Shown here one piece after another: positions 1 to 9,824 of a stretch of 64,000 nucleotides of DNA. The first letter of the stretch is position 1. Each line of letters starts with the position of its first letter. The DNA is taken from positions 3,162,001 through 3,226,000 of the forward strand of contig NC_019745.1 of NCBI RefSeq assembly GCF_000317555.1, read 5' to 3'. Source of the stretch: Gloeocapsa sp. PCC 7428 (GTDB lineage: Bacteria > Cyanobacteriota > Cyanobacteriia > Cyanobacteriales > Chroococcidiopsidaceae). The notes under the pieces are model-generated. The model searched no databases and was not told the origin of the DNA. It worked only from the letters and a program-made list of their open reading frames with translations. Made by a program: the position numbers and the translations under genes.

Positions 1-2
1 AT

Positions 3-1946
3 GAGTTGGTGGAGATGGAGTTTGGTACAGGGTGCGTTAAGGTGACTCCGGCGCACGATCCGAATGATTTTGAGATGGGTAAGCGACACGATTTGCCGTT
101 TATCAACATCATGAACAAGGACGGTACGCTCAATGAAAATGCGGGACCGTTTCAAGGGCAAGATCGGTTTGTGGCGCGGAAGAATGTCGTACAGCAGCTA
201 GAAACTGACGGGGTTTTAGTCAAGGTAGAAGAGTATAAACATACCGTACCGTATAGCGATCGCGGTAAAGTTCCTGTAGAACCTTTACTTTCAACGCAGT
301 GGTTTGTCAAAATTCGCCCACTGGCAGATCGAACGCTGGAATTTCTTGATCAACGCAATTCGCCAGAGTTTATTCCACAGCGCTGGACGAAAGTTTATCG
401 CGACTGGCTAGTTAATCTCAAAGATTGGTGTATCTCGCGTCAGTTGTGGTGGGGACATCAAATTCCTGCTTGGTACGCTGTTAGTGAAACGAATGGGGAA
501 ATTACGGATGCAACGCCGTTTGTCGTGGCGCGCAGTGCAGCGGAGGCACAAGAGAAAGCTACTGCACAATTTGGAGAAAATGTCAAGTTAGAACAAGACC
601 CTGATGTTTTAGATACGTGGTTTTCTTCAGGATTATGGCCATTTTCGACTTTGGGCTGGCCTGAGCAAACTCGCGATTTGGAGTTTTATTACCCGACGTC
701 TACGTTGGTTACAGGCTTTGACATCATTTTCTTCTGGGTGGCGCGGATGACGATGATGGCAGGACATTTTACCGGACAAATGCCATTCAAGGATGTGTAT
801 ATCCACGGCTTGGTGCGCGATGAAAATAATAAGAAAATGTCGAAGTCGGCAAATAATGGCATTGATCCCTTGATTTTAATTGATAAATATGGTACAGATG
901 CACTTCGCTACACCTTAATTAAAGAAGTCGCAGGCGCGGGACAAGATATTCGACTCGAATACAATCGCAAAACGGATGAATCAGTTTCAGTCGAAGCATC
1001 GCGTAACTTTGCGAATAAGCTGTGGAATGCGGCGCGGTTTGTGATGATGAACTTGGATGGACAAACACCACAACAACTCCTCGCTCCTCGCTCCTCGCTC
1101 CTCGCTCCTGAACTAAGCGATCGCTGGATTCTGTCGCGGTTCTATCAAGTTGTGCAACAAACGAGTGATTATATCGATAAATATGGATTAGGAGAAGCTG
1201 CGAAGGGACTTTACGATTTCATTTGGGGTGATTTCTGCGATTGGTACATTGAACTTGTGAAATCGCGTCTGCAAAACAAATCGACAACAGCTTCGCGACA
1301 AGTTGCACAACAAACTCTAGCTTATATTTTAGAAGGAATTCTACAACTGCTGCATCCATTTATGCCGCATATTACTGAGGAAATTTGGCACACGCTGACG
1401 CAAGCAGATACAAATCAATTTTTAGCATTGCGATCGTATCCAGAGGTCGATCGAAACCTCATCGATCCAGAGTTGGAACAACGGTTTGATTTACTCATTG
1501 GTACTATCCGCACAATTCGGAATCTACGTGCTGAAGCGGATATTAAGCCTGGAGTTAAAGTCACCGCTTTTTTACAAAGTGAAAGCGCTCATGAGCGCGA
1601 AATTTTGACACAAGGACAATCTTACATTCAGGAATTAGCGAAAGTAGAAACATTAAAGATTACGGCTACTGTCGAGCAAGTTGAATCGGTAATTGCTGGG
1701 GTTATTGGTACGATCCAAGTACTCATTCCGCTTACAGGTGTTGTTGATGTGGAAGCGCTGCGGGCTAAGCTTAAAAAAGATATTGCGAAGCTTGAAGCTG
1801 AAGTCACAGCACTCGCTGCACGGCTGAATAATCCTAATTTTGTGAATAAAGCTCCGGCTGAAGTTGTTCAAGGTGCAAGAGAAGCGCTTGCGGAAGCCCA
1901 AACACAGCTACAGATTCTTCAAGAACGGCTGCGGCGTTTGGCTTAA
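3..1946 (+). CDS. valS: Valine--tRNA ligase, C-terminal two thirds (5' end outside window)
   Basis: Class I aminoacyl-tRNA synthetase that charges tRNA-Val with valine in the cytoplasm. The frame is open to the window edge, so the N-terminal part with the HIGH motif is missing. Visible parts are the end of the editing/CP1 region ([19 protein letters not shown] at the start), the KMSKS ATP-binding loop (nt 834-848, followed by ANNGIDP), the anticodon-binding alpha-helical domain (about nt 1110-1600, from [10 protein letters not shown]) and the C-terminal coiled-coil arm typical of ValS (about nt 1735-1946). A heptamer repeat array lies in frame at nt 1077-1109 and encodes the linker [12 protein letters not shown]. 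The TTG at nt 6 is not the real start. Confidence 0.97.
   Translation, partial: ELVEMEFGTGCVKVTPAHDPNDFEMGKRHDLPFINIMNKDGTLNENAGPFQGQDRFVARKNVVQQLETDGVLVKVEEYKHTVPYSDRGKVPVEPLLSTQWFVKIRPLADRTLEFLDQRNSPEFIPQRWTKVYRDWLVNLKDWCISRQLWWGHQIPAWYAVSETNGEITDATPFVVARSAAEAQEKATAQFGENVKLEQDPDVLDTWFSSGLWPFSTLGWPEQTRDLEFYYPTSTLVTGFDIIFFWVARMTMMAGHFTGQMPFKDVYIHGLVRDENNKKMSKSANNGIDPLILIDKYGTDALRYTLIKEVAGAGQDIRLEYNRKTDESVSVEASRNFANKLWNAARFVMMNLDGQTPQQLLAPRSSLLAPELSDRWILSRFYQVVQQTSDYIDKYGLGEAAKGLYDFIWGDFCDWYIELVKSRLQNKSTTASRQVAQQTLAYILEGILQLLHPFMPHITEEIWHTLTQADTNQFLALRSYPEVDRNLIDPELEQRFDLLIGTIRTIRNLRAEADIKPGVKVTAFLQSESAHEREILTQGQSYIQELAKVETLKITATVEQVESVIAGVIGTIQVLIPLTGVVDVEALRAKLKKDIAKLEAEVTALAARLNNPNFVNKAPAEVVQGAREALAEAQTQLQILQERLRRLA
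1077..1109 (+). repeat. Heptanucleotide tandem array (CTCCTCG) inside valS
   Basis: Four exact copies of CTCCTCG (1077-1104) followed by a partial fifth. It reads through in frame between the catalytic core and the anticodon-binding domain of ValS. The pattern matches the STRR (short tandemly repeated repetitive) heptamer class known from cyanobacteria. Confidence 0.85.
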
Positions 1947-2143
1947 TGTTTCTTGTTTTTTAACGAACCACAGAGTTACAAAGAACACTAAAAAATGAAT
2001 AAGGAGAGGTTTTTAGAAATGATTTGGGTACTTTCTAGATACAATTTTACTCACCTTCGTTTGTAACTCATATACTATAGCAATGGTCAACAAGGTAGGA
2101 AATTATAGAAGCTGAGAATCGTTGCCTCAACTAGCTTTTATTT

Positions 2144-2171
2144 CTGACCTCTGACCTCTAACCTCTGAACT
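2144..2171 (+). repeat. Heptamer STRR array upstream of a coding start
   Basis: Four degenerate CTGACCT units that end 12 nt before the ATG at 2184. The array sits in a 237-bp spacer that otherwise holds a CACAGAG-like repeat fragment (about 1967-1990) and an ACTATAG-flanked stretch (about 2073-2100) that resembles the spacer near 22280-22375. I see no gene in the spacer. Confidence 0.75.
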
Positions 2172-2183
2172 CTACTATAGGCA

Positions 2184-2624
2184 ATGCGACATTTGGCTCA
2201 GGTGCAAAAACACCAATTATCTGGTAGGTTGAATCTTCGGTTACTGGCGGTTCAAGAAGCCGAGTACACCTGGGCAATTCTTACTGAGGAAAAAGTCATT
2301 CCTCCGGCTGAGGTGTTAAAAAGTTCTGATGCTGAACAACTGCACGAAGGGTTACTTGTTTTATTAGAATTATCTCCTACAGGAGAAATTAAGCACATCG
2401 AAAATGCGACGAATTGGGTGCTGGAGTTGGTCAAAACTTATTTAACGAGTGGCATTACTCCAGCGTTTTTGCAGCAGGAAACCGAAAGAGCAGAACAGTG
2501 GCGACAAACTTTAACTTTACAAACTCAAGAATTAGCACGGCGATCGCTCGAAGTAGAAGCACGTCGCGAACAAATTCAAGCGTTGGAAGAAAGTTTGAAG
2601 CGCGAACGCGAAGGGGAAAATTGA
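2184..2624 (+). CDS. Conserved cyanobacterial hypothetical protein with C-terminal coiled coil
   Basis: 146 aa, function not recognised. The N-terminal ~90 residues look like a small globular alpha/beta domain with repeated aliphatic strands (LNLRLLAVQEAEYTWAIL, LLVLLELSPTGEIKHI). Residues about 100-146 are strongly charged and Gln/Glu/Arg-rich with heptad spacing (ARRSLEVEARREQIQALEES), which predicts a coiled coil. There is no signal peptide or membrane segment, so it is likely cytoplasmic. It stands alone downstream of valS, with a heptamer repeat array just before the ATG and a palindromic repeat after the stop. Confidence 0.7.
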   Translation: MRHLAQVQKHQLSGRLNLRLLAVQEAEYTWAILTEEKVIPPAEVLKSSDAEQLHEGLLVLLELSPTGEIKHIENATNWVLELVKTYLTSGITPAFLQQETERAEQWRQTLTLQTQELARRSLEVEARREQIQALEESLKREREGEN

Positions 2625-2715
2625 GTAGCTACAAATCCTCCACAAAACGCAGACGCTAAGTGTGACGAGCCACACTGAATGAAGACGGTGTTTTGAGAGG
2701 ATAAAACGTGGCGTA

Positions 2716-2766
2716 GTCCGCGTAGGCGGACTTTGTTCACTAGCCGTGAATTTATTCGCTAGGCTA
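2716..2766 (+). repeat. Double-hairpin palindromic repeat
   Basis: First hairpin: GTCCGC-GTAG-GCGGAC (2716-2731). Second hairpin: TAGCC...GGCTA enclosing GTGAAT/ATTCGC (2742-2766, one G-T wobble). The arrangement resembles dispersed GTCCGC(N4)GCGGAC repeats I remember from Nostoc-type genomes. It lies between convergent genes and could also stop transcription, but has no T tract. Confidence 0.6.
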
Positions 2767-2768
2767 TC

Positions 2769-4799
2769 TTATGTTTTAGCTGGAACAGGAGCGATCGCAG
2801 GTCTTTTAACTTGACCGTTAGTGTAGGCTGGTTCGGGCGAAACTAATACTTCTCGAATCAAACGAGCGATCGCGCGTTGGGCTAAACGGCTAGCAACTTG
2901 TTGACCCATGCGTTGTAATTCAGGTTTCAACAAAAGTTGTGGAATCTGGGGCGCGATTTTGGCGGCGTCAAAGCCTTGTGTTTCTTGTAGGATATTCCAC
3001 ACGCGTTTAATGTGTTCTAGCGTTTGTTCTTGCTCAACGGGGGCGTTGGGTGCTTCTTCAATTGCCCACGCGAGGCGGTTGGCTAGAGGCGCTTTGAGAA
3101 TGCGATCGCGTAGGTTACTTGTGACGTTGTGTAAGGTATTTTGACCTAAAGCATCAATACCTTTGACAATTTCATCGACGAGGTTATTGCGAATAAAAGC
3201 ACCGCGTTCGGATGAGAGAAACTCGATTGTTTGATCTAAAACTTGATTGAAATCGTATTCTTGGCTACTACGCGCGTTGCGTAATAAGTTTTCTAACCGA
3301 TTCCAACGGAAACGACCATCGCGAAATAGAAGATCGCGTAACGATGCGCGTAATTCGGGTGCTGGATCGGTGAGTAACCGCTTCGCAACGTATGGATAAG
3401 CTGCACTGAGAACTTTAAAGTTGGGGTCGATGTTAATCGCAATTCCTTCTAGCGTTACCAACGACCTAATAATCAAGGCATAGTACGCTGGGACACGGAA
3501 GGGATACTCATACATTAACGCCGATAGCTCATCAGTAATATTTTTAATATTTAATTCAGCAACACTCGCGCCTAAAGCATTGTTAAAGACACGCGCTAAC
3601 GCTGGAATAATCGGAGTTAAATCGGTATCTGGAGTCAAAAAGTCGAGTTTGACATAATCGTGGGCTAAACCTTCAAAGTCACGGTTAACCATGTGGACGA
3701 TCGCTTCGATCAAACCATAGCGTTGATGCGGTTTAATCTCGCTCATCATGCCAAAGTCGAGATATGCTAATTTGCCATCAGGAGTCGCTAATAAGTTACC
3801 TGGATGCGGATCGGCGTGGAAAAAGCCGTGTTCGAGTAATTGGCGTAGCGAACATTGAACGCCGACTTCAACGAGATAACGCGCATCGATTCCTTGCGCG
3901 CGAATTGCTTCAGCTTGAGTTAACTTTGTGCCGACGATCCATTCCATCGTCAGGACGCGACGCTGCGTATACTGCCAATAAATCTTGGGAACGTAGATAT
4001 CTTTGATATGACCGTAAAGCTGGGTGAAGCGTTCGGCGTTTTCGCCTTCTTGGATGTAATCCATCTCTTCAAAAATGCGATAGCCGAATTCATCCAAAAT
4101 CGCGACTAAATCGCTGCGCACGCGCTTGATATTCTTATTTGCCCACGCTGCGATGCGGCGTAATATATAAAGGTCTACGGTGATGCACTCGCGTAAGTCA
4201 GGGCGTTGAACTTTGACGGCGACTGTTTCGCCTGTTTTTAATTTGCCTTTGTAAACTTGTCCTAAAGAAGCAGCCGCAAGTGGTTGTGGTGATAATTCGG
4301 CGTAGATGTTTTCGGGGCGATCGCCGAGTTCTTCTTCGATGAATTGGTACGCAATTTCGTTCGGGAAAGGCGGAAGTTGGTCTTGTAGCTGTGTTAACTC
4401 TTCTAAATATAATGGCGGAACTAAATCAGGTCGAGTAGATAGTGCTTGACCAATTTTGATATACGCAGGTCCCAAGCGAGTTAGCAGTTCGCGTAACTGA
4501 ATTGCCCGACGCTGTTGATTTTCGACGGCGCGGTTACGTTGGCGATCCCACCATAAACCGAACGCAAAGCTGAGAATGGGAAATATGACTCTGAAGATTC
4601 GCCCTAGGACTTCGAGTGGTCTATGACGAAAATATTCGGCTATTTCAACAGGGTCGTAGCGCAGCGTTTCTGGTTCGACAACACTGGGAAGAACGGTATG
4701 ATATGATGGTCGCTCCTCTACGACGGTTAGGTCATTTACTTGCATAGCTGGAGTAATTACAGGCTCATTAAGTTGTGAAGAGTAGTATTTTCCGTTCAT
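2769..4799 (-). CDS. ABC1/AarF/UbiB-family atypical kinase
   Basis: 676 aa protein of the ABC1 (AarF/UbiB/ADCK) family of atypical protein kinase-like ATPases, which support quinone/prenyl-lipid metabolism in membranes. Family hallmarks are intact: the KxGQ motif (YIKIGQALSTRPD, near residue 112), an Ala-rich nucleotide loop (LAAASLGQVYKGKL), VAVKVQRPDL with the catalytic Lys, a catalytic-loop-like HADPHPGNLL and a DFG-like LDFGMM. The C-terminal ~200 residues are an ABC1-specific helical extension. Cyanobacteria carry several such paralogues, so the exact substrate cannot be assigned. It is divergent from recN, with a 283-bp spacer between them. Confidence 0.93.
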   Translation of the reverse strand: MNGKYYSSQLNEPVITPAMQVNDLTVVEERPSYHTVLPSVVEPETLRYDPVEIAEYFRHRPLEVLGRIFRVIFPILSFAFGLWWDRQRNRAVENQQRRAIQLRELLTRLGPAYIKIGQALSTRPDLVPPLYLEELTQLQDQLPPFPNEIAYQFIEEELGDRPENIYAELSPQPLAAASLGQVYKGKLKTGETVAVKVQRPDLRECITVDLYILRRIAAWANKNIKRVRSDLVAILDEFGYRIFEEMDYIQEGENAERFTQLYGHIKDIYVPKIYWQYTQRRVLTMEWIVGTKLTQAEAIRAQGIDARYLVEVGVQCSLRQLLEHGFFHADPHPGNLLATPDGKLAYLDFGMMSEIKPHQRYGLIEAIVHMVNRDFEGLAHDYVKLDFLTPDTDLTPIIPALARVFNNALGASVAELNIKNITDELSALMYEYPFRVPAYYALIIRSLVTLEGIAINIDPNFKVLSAAYPYVAKRLLTDPAPELRASLRDLLFRDGRFRWNRLENLLRNARSSQEYDFNQVLDQTIEFLSSERGAFIRNNLVDEIVKGIDALGQNTLHNVTSNLRDRILKAPLANRLAWAIEEAPNAPVEQEQTLEHIKRVWNILQETQGFDAAKIAPQIPQLLLKPELQRMGQQVASRLAQRAIARLIREVLVSPEPAYTNGQVKRPAIAPVPAKT

Positions 4800-5082
4800 G
4801 AATCTCTAACCGCTGTAGCGGAACTATGTTAATAATTGTAACAATTTTTGCGATAAACTTCACGTTTCAGTTTTTTACGAAAGATACAGCAGTTGCGGCT
4901 GTGAATGAATCGCCAATCTATTTAAGCAATTCGCCAGAAGGCATTTATGAAATTTTGGTAGCAAAATCGGCGATGGCGCAAAAAAAAGATCGATCGAGCT
5001 TGTCGCGTGTTCCTCATAATGAAAGATAGTGTCCTCTAGATTGTCAGCTTGCGGCATCTGCCCTCACGGTGAATTCAACATT
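4800..5082. other. Divergent spacer between the ABC1 kinase gene and recN
   Basis: 283 bp holding the promoters of both divergent genes. A 67-codon ORF at 4826-5029 is open, but its composition and lack of recognisable features do not support a gene. No repeat array or RNA gene was seen. Confidence 0.4.
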
Positions 5083-6810
5083 ATGTTAATCTGCCTGCGG
5101 ATCGAAAACTTTGCGTTGATTGACCAGCTAGAACTAGACTTTGGCGCTGGTTTAAATGTATTAACGGGCGAAACTGGTGCAGGAAAATCAATTATTTTGG
5201 ATGCGATCGATGCGGCGTTGGGCGGTAAAGTTTCTAGTCGCGTGATTCGCACCGGAACAAGTCGGGCGTTGGTAGAAGCAACGTTTAAACTCGACGCGAA
5301 GATGATTTCTTGGTTGACGGCGCAAGAAATTGAGCTAATCGATGAAGATTGTATTGTCTGTAGTCGCGAAATGACGACAACCGGCGGTAACCTCCGTAGT
5401 CGCTCGCGAGTTAATGGTATTCTTGTCAATCGTCAATTGATGGCAGAATTGCGCGATCGCATCGTCGAAATTACCGCACAAGGGCAAACAGTACAAGTTG
5501 GACAACCCGCGCAAGTTCGTGATTGGCTGGATGCTTACGGTGGTAAGGCGCATTTTCAACAGCGCGAAATTGTTACCGCAGCTTTTGCAGATTATCAGCA
5601 AGCAAAAAACGTCCTCGAAAAACGGCGACAATCAGAACGCGATCGCTTGCAACAACTTGATTTACTTACATATCAAGTCCAAGAACTCAAAACCGCAAAT
5701 CTCACCGAAGCGGATGAATTTGAACAACTCGAACAAGAACGCCAGCGTCTCAGTCACGTTGTCGAGTTGCAGCAATTGAGTTACCAAGTTTACCAAGCTT
5801 TGTATCAAAACGACGATGACGCACCTGCGGGTGCTGATTTACTTGCGCAATCGGAAGCAAAGTTAACCGATATGGTACAGTATGATGCGCAGTTACAGCC
5901 GATTTTAGATTTGGTAAGTGAAGCTTTAGCCGCTGTCACCGAGGCTGGGCGACAAATTAATGCTTATGGTGAAAGTTTAGAAGCCGATCCGCAGCGACTT
6001 GTTGAAGTTGAAGAACGCATTCGCGAACTCAAGCAAATTTGTCGGAAGTATGGTCCGACATTACCCGATGCGATCGCTTACTATCAAAAAATCGCCGCCG
6101 AATTAGAAGAACTCAATAGCAGCGAATACTCGGTTGAAGCTTTAGAACAACAAGAACAAAAATATCTCCAGAAATTAAATCAAGCTTGTCATAAATTAAC
6201 CGATCTGCGTCAAACTGCGGCAGCACAACTCGAAGCGCGGTTGATTGCAGAACTTAAACCCTTAGCAATGGAAAAGGTACAGTTCCAAGTGGAAGTATCG
6301 GCGACATCTCCTACGGCGATGGGCGCAGACAAAATCACGTTCTTGTTTAGCCCAAACCCAGGCGAACCATTACAACCGCTAACGGCGATCGCATCAGGGG
6401 GTGAAATGAGCCGCTTTTTATTAGCATTAAAGTCGTGTTTCTCCGAAGCTGACGCTACAGAAACATTGATTTTTGACGAAATTGATGTCGGCGTTTCCGG
6501 AAGAGTCGCACAGGCGATCGCCGAGAAATTACATCAACTGAGTCAACACAATCAAGTATTATGTGTGACGCACCAACCTTTAGTCGCCGCAATGGCAGAT
6601 CGACATTTTCGTGTCGATAAACACGTGGTTGAGGAGACGTCGGCGACAACTGCTGACTTACGGACAATTGTTCGCGTCACTGCGCTTGATAACTTCACAA
6701 CTCGCCGCGAAGAACTCGCAACGCTTGCGGGTGGCAAATCAGCACATGATGCGATCGCGTTTGCTGAATCGCTACTCACTCAAGCTGCACAACGTCGCGT
6801 ACTTTTGTAG
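5083..6810 (+). CDS. recN: DNA repair protein RecN
   Basis: SMC-like ATPase that acts early in recombinational repair of double-strand breaks. 575 aa, the usual length. N-terminal Walker A GETGAGKS near residue 30, a long central coiled coil (about residues 150-370, rich in Gln/Glu heptads), the ABC signature SGGEMSR near residue 440 and Walker B LIFDEIDVGVSG shortly after. The open frame extends upstream to a GTG at 5029, but homology begins at MLICLRIENFALIDQ, so the ATG at 5083 is chosen. Confidence 0.95.
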   Translation: MLICLRIENFALIDQLELDFGAGLNVLTGETGAGKSIILDAIDAALGGKVSSRVIRTGTSRALVEATFKLDAKMISWLTAQEIELIDEDCIVCSREMTTTGGNLRSRSRVNGILVNRQLMAELRDRIVEITAQGQTVQVGQPAQVRDWLDAYGGKAHFQQREIVTAAFADYQQAKNVLEKRRQSERDRLQQLDLLTYQVQELKTANLTEADEFEQLEQERQRLSHVVELQQLSYQVYQALYQNDDDAPAGADLLAQSEAKLTDMVQYDAQLQPILDLVSEALAAVTEAGRQINAYGESLEADPQRLVEVEERIRELKQICRKYGPTLPDAIAYYQKIAAELEELNSSEYSVEALEQQEQKYLQKLNQACHKLTDLRQTAAAQLEARLIAELKPLAMEKVQFQVEVSATSPTAMGADKITFLFSPNPGEPLQPLTAIASGGEMSRFLLALKSCFSEADATETLIFDEIDVGVSGRVAQAIAEKLHQLSQHNQVLCVTHQPLVAAMADRHFRVDKHVVEETSATTADLRTIVRVTALDNFTTRREELATLAGGKSAHDAIAFAESLLTQAAQRRVLL

Positions 6811-7079
6811 GTAAGCGATTTGCCAACTAGCAAATAATCTTATCTGTAGCAATCCCAAAATCATTGTGAATTAAAACGCATTTTAGGATTAAGTAGTGAA
6901 AAAATCCAATTAGATTAAATTTGAGATTGTCGCAGAGGTCAGGGGGCAGAGGAATAATTCGTTCTGTCTTGTCTCCTCTTTAATTAGTATCCAAATAAGT
7001 TATTAGTCGTGTAAACGTTGCAAGTTGGTGCATCTACAGTTGCTTGTTTGTATGAGAAAACAAAGGTATAAACTTAAAT

Positions 7080-8999
7080 ATGGTTCTTACCCCAGATCCA
7101 GGTAGTACGCTGGGTACAGCTTATGGACTTTCAACACTAAGTGGTAGAAGTGATGTGTTGAGTGATGCAGTCGGCACATCTGACCCCAACGACTATTTTC
7201 GGTTCAGTCTTAGTGCATCGAGTAGTAGTCTGAGGGTGTTATTAAGTGGCTTGAGCGCAAATGCCGATTTGCAAGTCATACGCGATGCGAACTTTAATCG
7301 AACTGTTGATCCAGGCGAAGTCATTAGTAGCTCAACACGCACTGGTACAGCATCCGAGCAGATCAATCTCTCAAATTTGGCAGCAGGTGACTACTATGTT
7401 CGAGTTTACCAAGTTAGTGGTGACACAAACTATAACCTGACATTAGTTTCCGATGCTGCGGGTGCAACAATGGCAACAGCGCGTAACATAGGAACACCTC
7501 CTACAAACTTTACCAATACTTATAGAGATTTTGTCGGAAATACAGGAACAGGAGTTACTGACACAGCAGATGTTTATCGCTTCAATGTGACAACTCGCAG
7601 CAATTTGAATGCGTTTCTAACCGATGCAGGAACCAATGCGAACGTTCAACTTCTAAACAGTAACGGTAATTTCATTCAGAGTGCGCTCAACGGGTTTGAT
7701 GGGGCAACTCCAGCACAAACGATCGCTCGATTCATCAATCCAGGTACTTACTTTCTGCGCGTGACTCCGACGGGTACAAACAGTACCAATTACACACTCA
7801 AAATTGCTACGCCTCCAATAAGTTCTAGCTTAGAGTGGGTCAAGCAGTTAGGTACAACTTCTAATTTTGACAACGCAACAGATGTAGCGGTAGATGGTTC
7901 TGGTAATACTTATGTTGTGGGTTATACCACTGGTCAGTTACTAGGTAATAATGCAGGTTTTGCGGATGGCTTTCTGGCAAAGTATAACAGTGGCGGTACG
8001 TTACAGTGGATTCGAGAGATTGAGACTCGGACTAACGATTATGTTAATGCGGTTGCGGTAGATGGATCTGGCAACGTCTACATTGGGGGAAAGGGATCGA
8101 GTGCTGCTGTTGCTGCTAATGTCTCTGGAGATGCTTTTATTGCCAAGTATGATGGCAATGGTAATCAAACTTGGTTACGACGACTTGGCGCAACGATCGG
8201 GTTGGGTGGACTTGCGCAAGTCAACGATCTCACTGTAGATGCTGCGGGTAATCTCTACGTAACAGGAAGAACCGCGAATAGTGGTAGTACCAACTTTGAT
8301 GCTTTTGTTGGCAAATATCGCACGAGCAATGGTGCAACGCAATGGTTTAAGCGTGTAGGAACTCCAAATTCTAATGCTTGGGATGAAGGATATGGAATTG
8401 CTGTCGATCGCACAGGTGCAGTCTACATTAGCGGACAAACTGCGGGAAATCTAGGTACGACAAATGCGGGAAGCTATGATGCTTTCTTAATTAAGTACAA
8501 CAGCACGGGTACTCAGCAATGGATTCGCCAATTTGGTCTAAGCAGTAATGATTCGGGCAATGGAGTTGCCGTTGACGCGAGTGGTAATGTGTATGTTACA
8601 GGCAATTCTTTTGGCAACCTAGGCGGTACAGGAACCGGTCAAAGTTACTTGACCAAATTCGGTAGCAATGGATCGCGCCTTTGGACAACTCAATTTGGGG
8701 GAAATTTGCCTACTGGTGCATCTGATGTCAAAGTTGACGCCAGCGGTAACATCTATGTAGCTGGTGCGAGTCAGAATTCATTTGGTAGCACGAGTTACGG
8801 AACTTGGGATGCTTATTTCTTGCAGTTTAACAGTAATGGCGTGATGCAACAGGGAACAACGCTTGGGACAACTTCTACAGATAGCGCGTCTGATATTGCT
8901 TTGGATAGCTTAGGGAATGTCTATATTACTGGTACTACGTTTGGGACACTCGCAGATGCAAGTGCAGGTGGTACAGATGTCTTCGTTGCTAAGTTTTAA
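7080..8999 (+). CDS. Surface/secreted protein: two PPC-like domains plus seven-bladed SBBP propeller
   Basis: 639 aa, Ser/Thr/Asn/Gly-rich. Residues about 5-125 and 130-245 each read as a bacterial pre-peptidase C-terminal (PPC)-type beta sandwich (DPNDYFRFSL, LAAGDYYVRVYQVSGDTNYNLTL; then DVYRFNVTT, PGTYFLRVTPTGTNSTNYTL). From residue ~255 there are seven repeats ending in VDGSGNxYVxGxT-like SBBP (beta-propeller) motifs, enough to close one propeller. No signal peptide is visible at the Met used, so export is probably by a non-Sec route, or the start is misplaced. No catalytic domain was recognised. Adhesive or scaffolding roles are typical guesses for such proteins. Confidence 0.85.
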   Translation: MVLTPDPGSTLGTAYGLSTLSGRSDVLSDAVGTSDPNDYFRFSLSASSSSLRVLLSGLSANADLQVIRDANFNRTVDPGEVISSSTRTGTASEQINLSNLAAGDYYVRVYQVSGDTNYNLTLVSDAAGATMATARNIGTPPTNFTNTYRDFVGNTGTGVTDTADVYRFNVTTRSNLNAFLTDAGTNANVQLLNSNGNFIQSALNGFDGATPAQTIARFINPGTYFLRVTPTGTNSTNYTLKIATPPISSSLEWVKQLGTTSNFDNATDVAVDGSGNTYVVGYTTGQLLGNNAGFADGFLAKYNSGGTLQWIREIETRTNDYVNAVAVDGSGNVYIGGKGSSAAVAANVSGDAFIAKYDGNGNQTWLRRLGATIGLGGLAQVNDLTVDAAGNLYVTGRTANSGSTNFDAFVGKYRTSNGATQWFKRVGTPNSNAWDEGYGIAVDRTGAVYISGQTAGNLGTTNAGSYDAFLIKYNSTGTQQWIRQFGLSSNDSGNGVAVDASGNVYVTGNSFGNLGGTGTGQSYLTKFGSNGSRLWTTQFGGNLPTGASDVKVDASGNIYVAGASQNSFGSTSYGTWDAYFLQFNSNGVMQQGTTLGTTSTDSASDIALDSLGNVYITGTTFGTLADASAGGTDVFVAKF

Positions 9000-9054
9000 T
9001 ACAGCATGAGAACTGTGTAGCACAAACACGGAATCGGCTTGTTGATCATCGTCA

Positions 9055-9630
9055 TTACCTCCATAAGAAAAACGGTCGATCGTTACCGTAGAAGTGAAAC
9101 CGCCCAAAGCCGAGAAATTGACCGTGGGCTTTTTCGCCTGGGGGAAACGCTGTAACGCCAAAAAGATAAACGCCAGAGAATAACGGATTGCGGACAGGAC
9201 GTAAGCCGATTGTAATTGTTCTTCCTGGCGCAACTGGCGGGTCAAATGTGACATTAACAGTTCTCGTTTCGCGATCGCGCGTGACTTCGCCTAAAGTTAA
9301 TTGTGTACCTCGGCGATCGCGTGTTCCTTCAAACGCACGGGTGTCATCAAGTTTAAAGCGGATATTATCGCTTCCGTCTCGTTGCGTAATTGTGACTCTT
9401 TGCAGCGGTTCACCAGCATTCGCTGGAACATTAACTGTGAAGTAGTATGTTGCACCCCAAGCGCTAACGCCTTTGAATGTCGTTGTCGCAGCAACTAAAT
9501 CTGGTGGCTGTACAAAGTAAACTGTACCTCTCAACTGAACTGCTTGCGCCACTCGTGGAGTGATTCCACTTATTCCTGTCATTAAGATGAGTGTTGTGCT
9601 AAGTAAAACACTCGGATTTAGCAAATTCAT
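9055..9630 (-). CDS. DUF2808 family exported protein
   Basis: 191 aa. An N-terminal hydrophobic signal peptide (VLLSTTLILMTGISGIT, ending about PRVAQA-V) precedes a cyanobacteria-typical DUF2808 domain with the characteristic AGEPLQRVTITQ, PPVAPGRTITIGLRPVRNP and GVYLFGVTAFPPG segments. The function of the family is unknown; members are periplasmic or secreted. It stands alone, with its 3' end facing the propeller gene. Confidence 0.88.
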   Translation of the reverse strand: MNLLNPSVLLSTTLILMTGISGITPRVAQAVQLRGTVYFVQPPDLVAATTTFKGVSAWGATYYFTVNVPANAGEPLQRVTITQRDGSDNIRFKLDDTRAFEGTRDRRGTQLTLGEVTRDRETRTVNVTFDPPVAPGRTITIGLRPVRNPLFSGVYLFGVTAFPPGEKAHGQFLGFGRFHFYGNDRPFFLWR

Positions 9631-9824
9631 GACTTTAATGTTGTTCTGAGCGCTCTTTTATTAATTATGACTTGAATAGCATTTTTAATAATTCTTATTT
9701 AAACTTTCGTAAATAGATAAAAAGTACTTTTGCGCTGCATCTCCAAAGTTTTAAAAGATATTTCATATTTATGTCATAACAAATTCGTTAAGCTAAAAAT
9801 ATAAAAGTAAATCAAGGCAATTAT

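Noticed and set aside
2414-2659. 81-codon Ser/Arg/Thr-rich frame inside the coiled-coil gene
   Set aside because: Out-of-frame shadow of 2184-2624.
4826-5029. 67-codon ORF upstream of recN
   Set aside because: Overlaps the divergent promoter region; hydrophobic N-terminus but no recognisable features or ribosome site.
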